From positions 1-15,211 of the forward strand of contig JAQIWT010000777.1 in the NCBI GenBank assembly GCA_034696485.1: a stretch of 15,211 nt of DNA, in the 5' to 3' direction. Shown one piece after another: positions 1-7,035 of the stretch. Numbering within the stretch: the first letter of the stretch is position 1; each line of letters begins with the position of its first letter. Below the pieces are notes generated by a model. The model made no database searches and was not told the origin of the DNA. It saw only the letters and a list, made by a program, of their open reading frames with translations. The DNA is from Isohypsibius dastychi. Lineage: Eukaryota > Tardigrada > Eutardigrada > Parachela > Isohypsibiidae. A program made the position numbers and the translations under genes.

Positions 1-11
1 TGCTCAGTTAT

Positions 12-27
12 CCCCCCCCCCCCCCCC
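12..27. repeat. poly-C homopolymer run (16 C)
   Basis: An uninterrupted run of 16 cytosines lies at the left end of the window. It is a simple mononucleotide repeat. Its exact length is doubtful because such runs are prone to sequencing and assembly error. A longer poly-G run lies near the other end of the window at 14755-14774, but the flanking bases of the two runs do not match. Confidence 0.9.
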
Positions 28-287
28 AAAATTTCGACCCTGGGCCACACCTATCATTGACTCACATTGAAAAAATTTTGAAACTTCAAACCCTCAGCCG
101 ATCTAAGGTCACGCTGCGACGACGCTGTCTTGAGCTGAGGTAATTCGAATGGGAGCGGTTTCTTGAGGGTAGAAAGGAATTACTGAATCAGTTAGAAGAC
201 ATATAGGTTCTATTTCGGGAGCCAACGCAGCATCAACGAGCTTACATTCAGACTGAGAAACTGGCCAAGAGAGAACGCACGGCTAGT

Positions 288-405
288 GCTTTAACGCTGA
301 ACTCTGAACTCTGAATCTGAACTCTGAAGTCTGAGTCTGAACAACTGAGTCTGAATTACTACTGAGTCTGAATTCTGGAGTCTGAAGTCTGAATCAGAAC
401 TTTGA
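288..405. repeat. degenerate TCTGAA/TCTGAGT short tandem repeat
   Basis: About fifteen loosely spaced copies of a 6-7 base unit (TCTGAAC, TCTGAAT, TCTGAGT) follow each other with small spacers. The reverse-complement motif (TTCAGAC, CTCAGAC) recurs on the far side of the foldback element at about 1240-1276. These repeats may therefore be outer parts of the same foldback element, or an expanded simple repeat into which it inserted. No coding potential is seen. Confidence 0.65.
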
Positions 406-790
406 GTTTGTGGCCCGAATTTGTGCGAAAGAACTATAGTTTTCACTGGCTTCTTTTTTTGTCGTCCGGTGAGAAGAAACTTTAATACGCAAAACTAATA
501 AAAACCATCACTGAGAAATGGGTGTTCTTGGGACAATCGAGGAAGGGGCTGAGCATAGCATACCTAGTGCTGCGCATTTAGTCAAACTATATCCAGATGA
601 TGATAATCTGTGCCCATCGATTCGGCGCGTTGGTAGTTCCATATTCTTGATTTTTGGAAAAGAGTCAAAAAGATGTGCCAACGGCGTCAGAGGATGTCCA
701 CCGTAGGAAGGCTAAAGCTATACCGCTCGCACCTCTATCAATTTTCCGATTTTGGACTCAGACTTCGAGGTTCAAACTTCAGAGTCTAAG
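406..790. other. unassigned interval
   Basis: I see no supportable gene. A 62-codon plus-strand open frame begins at 518 with ATG, but it matches no family I recognise, lacks a convincing splice context and lies between repeats. The last part (about 755-790) again contains CTCAGACTT / TTCAGAGTCT motifs related to the flanking degenerate repeat. Confidence 0.4.
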
Positions 791-791
791 A

Positions 792-1170
792 CTCACAAGC
801 AACTTCGCTTTGCTCTCCGCTTCTCCGATCACAATCTGATACACCATTCGATAGAGAAAAGTATGGAGAATAATCTGAAACCATCAAAATCGGCCATGAT
901 CGAACCTGTGGATGAAGAAAGCTATGTGAAAACATGCCGTTTTTGAGGCTGTGACGTCATTTACGTCATCAATCAGCGGAAACTTTTCCAAAATGACGTA
1001 AATTACGTCACAACCCCAAAAATGGCTGGTTTTCAAAAATCTACATCTGTTCACTGACTCAATCATGGCCGACTTTGATGGTTTCAGATTATTCTCCATA
1101 CTTTTCTCTATCGAATGGTGTATCAGATTGTGATCGGAGAAGCGGAGAGCTAAGCGAAGTTGCTTGTCAG
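792..1170. mobile_element. foldback (long inverted repeat) MITE-like element
   Basis: The left arm (about 792-970) and right arm (about 993-1170) are near-perfect reverse complements. The stretch from ACAAGCAACTTCGCT through GATCGAACC on the left reappears inverted on the right with few mismatches, and the arms continue with more mismatches almost to the centre. Only about 20 bases (AATCAGCGGAAACTTTTCCA) separate them. Because of this symmetry the same peptide can be read on both strands (752-946 plus, 884-1216 minus), so those open frames are artefacts. No transposase is present, and no clear target-site duplication could be assigned because both ends dissolve into degenerate TCTGA repeats. 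It could be a foldback-class DNA transposon remnant or a palindromic local duplication. Confidence 0.85.
952..1010. promoter_or_regulatory. cluster of four CRE/bZIP-like sites at the foldback centre
   Basis: Four bZIP-type half or full sites lie around the centre of the palindrome: TGACGTCA at 952-959 (a perfect CRE/ATF octamer), TTACGTCA at 961-968, TGACGTAA at 994-1001 and TTACGTCA at 1003-1010. The motif identities are directly visible. Function as CREB/ATF-family binding sites is inferred. They belong to the mobile element, about 1.8 kb upstream of the first receptor start. Confidence 0.4.
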
Positions 1171-1280
1171 ACACCAGGCCCAGAGTTCTGAGTTCTGACC
1201 AAAGACTCGGAGTCATATTCGAACTAAAAGCTAATACTTAGAGTTCAGACTTCAGACCCAGAGTTCAGACTCAGACAAAG
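1171..1280. repeat. degenerate TTCAGAC/CTCAGAC repeat, inverse of the left repeat
   Basis: Motifs such as GAGTTCTGAGTTCTG, GAGTTCAGACTTCAGACC and GAGTTCAGACTCAGAC occur here. They are the reverse complement of the TCTGAAC/TCTGAGT series at 288-405 and flank the foldback element on the right. This mirror arrangement suggests, but does not prove, that the element extends outward to these repeats. Confidence 0.5.
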
Positions 1281-1679
1281 GGGTAAAGAATGAAATAAAA
1301 GCCACCGATGAAAGAAGTCATGGAGATTTGTTTTAGAAGTATTCTTTTGTTCTTCGACGATTTTTGCGCTTTCTAAAATAATCAGTTCACCTTGCCTAGA
1401 TTTGTTTTTGACTTTTGCAACTAAAATGTTCTTGTCCCATGTGCACTATAATTTGTTTTTGATCTGAAGTCGAGAAAAAACATCAAGTGTACAAGGTTGT
1501 TTAGAAATGAGCCGAATTTTCTGTTATTAATTTGCTCTACCATGCCTGCATGTCGCTCTGAGTTAAGAAGCCAGTTAATGCAGCATATTCTCTTTGGTTG
1601 TCATGTACGATTTTAAAACCGACCTCTTATTAGCTCTAATGAAAACCAGAAATGTCCTACTTCCTGTCCAATCATTCAC
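1281..1679. other. unassigned AT-rich interval
   Basis: No open frame, RNA gene, inverted repeat or recognisable mobile element was found in this stretch. Similarity to the second receptor locus begins only near its right end, around 1675-1690. Confidence 0.4.
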
Positions 1680-2780
1680 AGTGTGAAACCCGTGAGAATT
1701 TAGGATTGATCACTTATAGTTACATACGGAAAAAGCGATATGAAAAAACGCAACACATAGAAATTGTTTTCCAGCCGGATGGGGTTCGTTATAATTGTTC
1801 AAGGTCGCCGGCTATCATCTGATCAGAGAAGGAGCGTCGGCGCGGAAGAAATTTGATAATCGAAAACAAGGGTGACTGGATTTAATCACCTGATTGAATG
1901 GTAGCCTGACATTTGGGACGAAGACGGAAATGGTTTCTTTTTTCCACCACTTCATGCAGTGACACAGCTTGACACCTTTCTCGAAAAAACTGCTATGCAC
2001 TGCTGATTCGTCAGCATTTGTGTAATCATTCTTGGCCAGTTACCACCTGTTTTACCGGATTGGGAAACAACTGGAGTAGTAACAAGAAATGACGAAAAAT
2101 TATCATACCATATCTTTTGTTTAGTGCCTCTGTTTACTCCATGACGATGTATACAGTATAAAAATCTTGAATCCGGCGACCAGAAAAATTAAACTTCTCT
2201 AAGTGTCGCGCAGGTCACCTTAGATCTTTTGAAGGCAGATAAAACTGGCAGAACTTAATTAAGTGACTGCCGGTTTCCTGTTGATTATCGCAATGCAGCA
2301 AACCCAAACCCCACGAGACAGGTTTTGGAACTTGTCATGGGCCAAACATAGACGGCTTCTCAGCTCTGTGTGACATGCCTACCGTGCATGCATGGTAACA
2401 GCAATTAATGACACAAAGTTCCGCTCTTGGATCGCTGAGCTCAGTGCTTGCAACCTTGAATGATGTGCTGTCCCCTGAGGTTGCGATTGATGTTTTTTTT
2501 CTCGACCGCAATCAAAATCAAATTATGGCGTAATGGGAGAAAGGAAGATGACACCTTGCCGGATGTCGAACCAGCACTTTGAACGTACCACCCGCTGACA
2601 TTTTCCGTGGAAGAAATCTATTCCACTCCATAGATGTTTTCTGTACGATCCATCAGCTGATTTGCTACGATGTTTATTCGAGATAACCGTGTTCACTGGG
2701 ATATTGATTTATCACAGGATTTTTGTACTTAAGGCATTGATTCTCGCTACAAAACAGCTGCATTCCATCGAATTTCTCTG
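1680..2780 (+). promoter_or_regulatory. duplicated upstream region of receptor copy 1
   Basis: From about 1680 the sequence is clearly similar to 8457-9957 upstream of copy 2. Shared blocks include GGGGTTCGTTATAATTGTTC (1779 here; 8558 there), AACAAGGGTGACTGGATTTA, ATGCAGCAAACCCA and ACACCTTGCCGGATGTCGAA. The duplication therefore carried the promoter and 5' flank along with the gene. Substitutions in the one conserved minus-strand frame (1815-2000) are not concentrated at third codon positions, so I treat the region as noncoding. Copy 1 lacks the 181 bp insertion found in copy 2 and shows a single ATCAA at that point. Confidence 0.65.
2726..2733 (+). promoter_or_regulatory. candidate TATA-like element
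   Basis: TACTTAAG lies about 50 bases before the first ATG. The matching position upstream of copy 2 reads TATTTAAG (about 9863-9870), closer to a TATA consensus. The spacing to the start codon is short for TATA plus leader but possible. This is inferred from position and conservation only. Confidence 0.25.
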
Positions 2781-2846
2781 ATGATGTTGGCTACCTTTGG
2801 GTCCCTAATAGTGATGACCTCACTGTTATCTTCTATAGTGTGGGGT
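2781..2846 (+). other. signal peptide of copy 1
   Basis: Residues 1-22 form a short hydrophobic leader (MMLATFGSLIVMTSLLSSIV then WG) with small residues before a plausible cleavage point ahead of YETAC. It is followed by a region rich in N-x-S/T sequons, consistent with secretion into the ER and an extracellular ectodomain. In copy 2 the corresponding bases carry about 10 extra nucleotides and the frame is lost. Confidence 0.75.
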
Positions 2847-5800
2847 TATGAAACTGCATGCCAGAATGATTCATTAGCATTCGACTACAGTATGTTCTCG
2901 ACCCTTATCGCTGCGAAAGCAGACCCGAATACCAAGATTCAGCTCAAGATTGGCTTTCTCAATGACCTTACACCGGCAGAACAAACGTTTGCAAGAGCGT
3001 GGTTGGCGGAAATTCAGAACAAAACCGGTGGATGTGTATTCGTTTCAAATGGCGATTTGAACGTGACCCGTGTCTTAAAACCCGCGTTAAGATCTCTAAG
3101 GAGAAGCCCGGGGTTCAGACAGCGATGCGAAGAAGTACGTCTTTTGGGGATTCCACCGTATTTCATCTATGGGCGAGATTGTTTTGACAAGCAGGAATTT
3201 CTAAATGAGCTACTCGAGGAACTTGAACTGCCGGTTGAAATTCGAAGAATTGATCGCAATCGGTATGTCAAGATTTTTTTGGGTAACGCCGAGAAGGATA
3301 TTGCACAATCCCTGGAAATGAACCGGACCATGTATCCAGTGTTACCCTTCGACTATTGCTCTGTTCAACACAACATTTGGAACCAAGATACATACTGGAA
3401 AGGCAAACCAAGGTATGAGCTAAAAGACAAGAGATATTCGTTTACGAATATCAGCGATTTAAGCGTTCTCGATGTGGCAAAACTGGTGATTCATTCTGGA
3501 TGCGTATCAAACACACTCGTCTATGAAGCTCTTGTTAAAAGCGGGTTCACAATGCAACCAAATCCAAAGGGGTCGATTCCGGGTGACTGGGAGAAGCACA
3601 TCAATCTATCAGCCCTGGCTTCAGGCGTGTCTCCTCATTTTATAAATGCTACCAAATCTGTACTTCATAATGCAACCCCAATTGGCGACACATATAACTG
3701 GCCAAACGGTAGAATCCCTTTTCTGATGGACACATTACACAGGCCGTCTGACAACAACGATTACATTCTTTCGAGGATGGCCATGGACAGCATCGAGAAT
3801 GTCACCAACAGATGCATCCAGTTCATAAATAGAACCACCGAAAAACACCATCTTATTATCAGACTAGATGACAGTCGCCCCCAGGAATGCAATCTAGGAA
3901 GACAGGCATATGGATCACAGTTCTCATATGGTTCACAACTCTTATGGACTATTCCCAGTCATCTTCATACTATGCGTTGCCTTTTGATCGCACTCGGCAA
4001 TGTGCCTGACATCCGCCGTAACGACCGAGACGAGTTTGTCTGGGTAAATGAGCTCCGTCTAAATGAGATTGGTCAAACTGACACAGCTGTTGATCTCTAT
4101 GTACCGCTTCCACCATTTACCATGCCATATGATCACGAATCTATTGCTCATCCAAGGTGGAATGCGTACAGCAAAGATCCGCGGGAATCAACCATTGTTC
4201 CCAAGACCAAAAACGTGTCTTTGGGACGCGAGGATGGCTTGAGTACCATCGACGTCGCCAAGCTTCTACTCGGTTACCAGTGTGTCCCACAGAACATTGT
4301 TATGTCATCCCTCGCGGAAATTAGGATGAATGTCACAATTAACAAAGAAAACACTTTGACCAATAATATCAAGACGTTTCTCGAGAATGTGACCCCACAG
4401 GAAAGTCAAACTGATGGTAACTTATCCATTCACTTTTCGTGGCAATCAGGGAAGTACCCTACGTTATTGATGATTCGATGGACAAGTTCGATCAGGCCAC
4501 AATTCATGAAGCAATGGAAAAACTTTCCTTTTCAACCAAGAAGTGTGTTCGTTTTGTAAAAAGAAGTCATGAAAGCAGATTTCTGACCATCATATTGGAG
4601 AGCGGCGTGACGTACAGACTAGTGGGCAAAGTCGTAGCAGATGTTTCTCCACTGCCGAATCCTGTGCTGACGATTCAGCCAAGGCATTTGATCAACAAAG
4701 GAGTTATTCTTGGATTGCTTATGCAGGTTCTGGGTTCCATTCCTGAGTACGAGAGAATGGACCGAGACGAATACATTGTGATCCACTTGAACAACGTCGA
4801 CTTTTTCGGTTTTACCTCGCCTCACTCGGATCGAGAGGATATGCTCGAGCTCCCCTTTGACTATCAATCCGTGACCAATTATGACCATTTCCCAAGTGTC
4901 CGCAATCCAAGCCACCCAATTATCAGCCCGATTGATCCAATGATCCCACCAATTCTATGGGACGGGCATCTGACAGTTCTGGACGTGGCTCGGATCCTTC
5001 TCGCTTACAGGTGCGCACCACGTGAGAGAATTCTCAATCAATTCGCATTTGCCAATGATCGACCTCGAAGAGCAGCGGTACTCGACTCCGATTATTCGTT
5101 CGCTGCCAAGGGAATTACTGAGTTCTCTGAAAGTATCACCTGGTTAGCCATTTCTGGGGTGTCTCTCGCACTCATTGCAGCTAGTGCCATTTTCACTGTT
5201 GCTCAAAGAACGCGCATAAATCGTGCTCATATTGTTTGGCAACAACACATCCGCACGCAGTGGCTGTCCGAGGTCAACAGCGTAGATCCACTGGCACTGC
5301 CATCCGGAGTTCAAGCGATGATCATAGAAGCAAGTGATTTGGATATCAGTACGTAAATTGTGAATGACTCAAGTTCGAAATGACTGAATAGATGCATTGT
5401 TTCAGACAGCGAACCTATTGGAGGGGGCTACTTCCACTTCATCTTCAAAGGTCAAGTAAGAAACTCGAGGTTTGAAGAAGGCTCTCGTGAAGTTGCGGTG
5501 AAGGTCTCAAAGAATGCTGCATCTAAAGTTAGTTCACTTACCAGAACTTTTCATTGTATCCTTCATGTTATTTTGGAATAAGGCCAAAGAACAGTCATAT
5601 CATGAGCTGTTGATGTTGGCTCAAGCCGGGCAGTTTCTCAACATCGTGAATATGTTGGCTGTTGTGATCGAGGGTAAGTCATGAATTTAGTCTGAACGAG
5701 CCTGATTGTGACCGTCTGGTCACCAGATATCCCAGTCTTGGTACTGGAGTATTGTCCCGGGAACTTGGTCGCTTACCTGGAGCTGCACCGAAGAGATTTC

Positions 5801-6100
5801 ATTAACTTGGTCAGTGAAGAAGGAGAAATGTCGGTTGACGATTTAGAAGATGGGCAACAACCTACTTCGAGCTGCCAGGGTCAAGAAAATGAGATTTTGC
5901 TCTGCAGTCAACTATGCTCCACAAAGGATCTTTTGCGAATCTCTTTCGAAATCGCTCGAGGGATGGAGCACCTACACAGTCGCCACATTGTTCATCGCGA
6001 TTTGGCAGCCAAAAACATCCTGCTGACGGATGCACTCACGGCCAAAATCTGCGACTTTGGAACAGCAAAAGACTCACGCGCAAGTTTTGACTTTGATCAA
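2781..6100 (+). CDS. receptor tyrosine kinase with three degenerate astacin-like ectodomains, copy 1 (frameshifted, C-lobe missing)
   Basis: Gene model: exon 1 (2781-5348, with a 1-nt frameshift near 4453), exon 2 (5406-5527), exon 3 (5583-5673) and exon 4 (5727-6100). Introns are 57, 55 and 53 bp with GT..AG ends. The order is signal peptide, three astacin-like repeats, an RPRR site, a transmembrane helix, then a tyrosine kinase from the glycine loop through HRDLAAKN and DFG. The start is the first of two tandem ATGs and is followed directly by a hydrophobic leader. The family role would be a plasma-membrane receptor that phosphorylates tyrosines on ligand binding. The ectodomain cannot be an active protease because all zinc ligands are replaced. 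The gene ends at a GTAGGT donor at 6101; no C-lobe exon follows before copy 2. It may be a pseudogene, a truncated decoy, or could splice to distant exons. Confidence 0.75.
2928..3503 (+). other. astacin-like repeat 1 (degenerate, no zinc site), copy 1
   Basis: Residues about 50-241. KTGGCVFVS (from residue 81) matches the astacin TCIRFV segment. The zinc helix HExxHxxGxxH aligns without gaps to NELLEELELPV (3204-3236): only the Glu of HE is kept and all three His are lost. It is followed by EIRRIDRNRYVKI, matching the family ExxRxDRDxYV. LPFDYCSVQHN matches the YDYxSxMHY Met-turn without its Met. LSVLDVAKL..GC matches the domain-closing LSxxDxxKIN.LYxC. This is the most divergent of the three repeats. 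The assignment rests on ordered motifs, not on a profile search. Confidence 0.65.
3699..4283 (+). other. astacin-like repeat 2 (degenerate, no zinc site), copy 1
   Basis: Residues 307-501. This is the clearest astacin match. It opens with WPNGRIPF (family WpnGxIPY), then has NRCIQFINRT (family TCIRFVpRT) and CNLGRQAYGSQ (family CxSxlGrxgGxQ). The zinc helix position reads RCLLIALGNVP (3975-4007), where HExxHxxGxxH is expected, followed by DIRRNDRDEFVWV. Next come MPYDHESIAHP in place of the YDYxSIMHY Met-turn, YSKDPRESTIVPK (family FSkdpxxpTIvPk) and LSTIDVAKLLLGYQC. Cysteines at 345, 370, 400 and 501 roughly match the two astacin disulphides. All three His ligands, the catalytic Glu and the turn Met are absent, so it is a pseudoprotease. 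Confidence 0.8.
4440..5014 (+). other. astacin-like repeat 3 (degenerate, no zinc site), copy 1
   Basis: The repeat opens with WQSGK, then a 1-nt deletion relative to copy 2 moves the reading frame, and it continues as VPYVIDDS. Further landmarks are KKCVRFVKRSHES, then GLLMQVLGSIP (4712-4744) at the HExxHxxGxxH position, EYERMDRDEYIVIHLNN, LPFDYQSVTNYDHF at the Met-turn, and LTVLDVARILLAYRC ending at 5014. Zinc ligands read G, Q and P in place of the three His, and L replaces the Glu. The tail after it leads to the RPRR site and membrane helix. Confidence 0.75.
4449..4456 (+). other. 1-nt frameshift inside exon 1 of copy 1
   Basis: Copy 1 reads CAGGGAAGTACCCTAC where copy 2 reads CAGGGAAAGTGCCCTAC (11719-11735). 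One A is missing, and the frame shifts exactly at the G-K-V-P-Y opening of repeat 3. The upstream frame then runs to a stop at 4557-4559 (592 residues from the start). The downstream frame, aligned with copy 2, is open through the membrane helix to 5348. This may be a true mutation, an assembly error at a short A run, or, less likely, a recoding site. Confidence 0.8.
5060..5071 (+). other. RPRR furin-type cleavage motif between repeat 3 and the membrane
   Basis: The codons spell R-P-R-R, matching the R-x-[KR]-R proprotein convertase consensus. It sits about 20 residues before the transmembrane helix in an NDRPRRAAVLDSDY context. The same residues are present in copy 2 around 12321-12332. Cleavage here would release the whole ectodomain or leave it as a disulphide-held or shed chain. 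Cleavage is inferred; the motif is seen. Confidence 0.45.
5135..5203 (+). other. transmembrane helix of copy 1
   Basis: A 23-residue hydrophobic segment, ITWLAISGVSLALIAASAIF followed by TVA, is followed by the basic stop-transfer stretch QRTRINRAH. It separates the sequon-rich ectodomain from the kinase, as expected for a single-pass type I receptor. The equivalent helix in copy 2 is at 12403-12471 (VTWDAVLVGFLAFAMACAIF then TVT). Confidence 0.9.
5406..5527 (+). other. kinase exon 2, copy 1: glycine loop and VAVK lysine
   Basis: This exon is 122 bp between an acceptor TTTCAG (intron 5349-5405) and a donor GTTAGT. It encodes SEPIGGGYFHFIFKGQV, a variant GxGxFGxV ATP-binding loop, then EVAVKVSK with the ATP-anchoring lysine codon at 5501-5503. 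Its length is the same as the matching exon of copy 2. Both boundaries give an open frame that joins exon 1 after codon D-I and exon 3 in phase 0. Confidence 0.85.
5583..5673 (+). other. kinase exon 3, copy 1: alpha-C helix
   Basis: This exon is 91 bp with an acceptor AATAAG (weak polypyrimidine tract) and a donor GTAAGT at 5674. It encodes EQSYHELLMLAQAGQ then FLNIVNMLAVVIE. It matches the alpha-C helix (E of YHELL, codon 5604-5606, pairs with the VAVK lysine in active kinases) and the HpNIVnLlGv strand of tyrosine kinases. Copy 2 has an exon of identical length. Confidence 0.85.
5727..6100 (+). other. kinase exon 4, copy 1: hinge, kinase insert, catalytic loop and DFG
   Basis: The exon follows an acceptor CACCAG (intron 5674-5726). 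It encodes the hinge DIPVLVLEYCPGNLVAYLEL, then an acidic kinase insert of about 50 residues, then LLRISFEIARGMEHLHSRHI, VHRDLAAKN (catalytic Asp codon 5999-6001) and CDFGTAK (DFG codons 6053-6061). HRDLAA[RK]N is the tyrosine-kinase signature, and the insert recalls split-kinase receptors of the FGFR/VEGFR/PDGFR type. It ends at FDFDQ with a GTAGGT donor. All core catalytic residues are present, so the N-terminal kinase half of copy 1 shows no decay. Confidence 0.9.
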
Positions 6101-6170
6101 GTAGGTGCATCTCCCCACTTGCCTTAAATTTATGCGGTAATTTACGGAAAAAGATCATTTTAACCGCTAA
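6101..6170 (+). other. start of a truncated intron after exon 4 of copy 1
   Basis: A GTAGGT donor opens a noncoding stretch that runs into a 678 bp mobile element after about 70 bases. No acceptor joined to a kinase C-lobe exon (WMAPE, DVWSFG, CW..RPTF motifs) can be found from here to the beginning of copy 2's upstream region. Confidence 0.5.
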
Positions 6171-6172
6171 TA

Positions 6173-6850
6173 ATTCGGAACACAGCTGGTGTTTGTGTAA
6201 AATTCAGAACAACCCCATTTTTTGAATCTGACTGGAATAAACTATGTATCATTCGAAAGATCTACTCAAGATCTATCGATTGATACGGATAGCTGCCGGA
6301 AATATCTATTTGGCGAGGAGTTATTCGCAAACAAAGTTTTGATTTATTTTCTCATTTGTTGATCATGCGCACGACCACGCGCGGTGCCAGAAGGATGTTT
6401 TGGCGTGACATTCAGTTTAATTCGGTTTTTCTTCACCAATTTGATTGAAAAAGATAAGGATCAGTCAAATCCTCACAAAAAAGCGAAGCGCGCAGCGTAG
6501 CGCGCAGATATTAGCAACACCGTTTTCTCGATCTTTCTCCCTCTCTGGTCAGAAAGTGTACACGAACTCGCGTTCCAGAGAAATGAGCTCAAATATCATT
6601 GTTGATGTCTTTTGGGCCATTCTGATGGAAAAAACTGGATTTTTCATGCAGATGACATGTCAATCAAGAAGGGTTTCGGTGTAAACTTTGCCGAAGTGTT
6701 GTTTTTTTGGGTTTTGGTTTTTTCCCGCCATATGTGACATCAATCGATAGATCTTCAAACGACCTTCCGAATGGTATATAGTTCATCTTGGTCAGATCAA
6801 ACAAATGGGGGTGTTCTGAATTTTACACAAACCCCAGCTGTGTTCCGATT
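6173..6850. mobile_element. 678 bp non-autonomous element with 112 bp terminal inverted repeats and TA target duplication
   Basis: The left end 6173-6284 and right end 6739-6850 are reverse complements with scattered mismatches. Both begin with A[TA]TCGGAACACAGCTGG and share GTTTGTGTAAAATTCAGAAC and GATCTATCGATTGAT. TA flanks both ends (6171-6172 and 6851-6852), the usual target duplication of Tc1/mariner-type elements. The interior has no transposase; it contains a GC-rich block with a doubled 9-mer AGCGCGCAG near 6488-6508. A relative lies at 7977-8385. Confidence 0.85.
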
Positions 6851-6880
6851 TATGGTCTCTACTGGTAGTTTTTCTTATTA

Positions 6881-7033
6881 CTCTATTCTGCCGAAAAAGT
6901 GCGCCCCCCTTTTTGGTGCATCAACTAGCTCACCACTGCGGAGCGAGAGGGTGAACACGGGGCTTACGCATAGTTTGCGTGGTGAGCCGCTTGTCACAGC
7001 AAAAAGGGGGCGCACTTTTTCGGCAGAATAGAG
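6881..7033. mobile_element. 153 bp MITE with about 35 bp terminal inverted repeats, TA target duplication
   Basis: Both ends read CTCTATTCTGCCGAAAAAGT followed by GCGC, a C run and TTTTTG. The left arm has six C and the right arm five. The element is bounded by TA at 6879-6880 and 7034-7035. No protein is encoded. The terminal CTCTAT and TA flanks are shared with the 141 bp element inside receptor copy 2 (11299-11439), which suggests mobilisation by the same superfamily of transposase. It lies only 28 bases from the end of the 678 bp element. Confidence 0.9.
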
Positions 7034-7035
7034 TA

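Noticed and set aside
518-706. 62-codon plus-strand frame between the repeats
   Set aside because: It has an ATG start, but there is no recognisable domain, no homologous frame in the window and no splice support.
884-1216. 110-codon minus-strand frame, with the same peptide on the plus strand at 752-946
   Set aside because: The shared peptide is a by-product of the inverted repeat reading the same on both strands; no family motif is present.
1815-2000. Minus-strand 61-codon frame conserved as a 76-codon frame at 8589-8819
   Set aside because: I compared the two frames codon by codon. Differences fall about equally often at all three codon positions, and many change the residue, so conservation reflects the duplicated DNA rather than a protein.
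4619-4915. Minus-strand 98-codon frame (and its counterpart at 11893-12093)
   Set aside because: Both are antisense shadows of astacin-like repeat 3.
2781-5348. Active astacin metalloprotease
   Set aside because: None of the three repeats keeps the zinc histidines, so a catalytic assignment is not supported.
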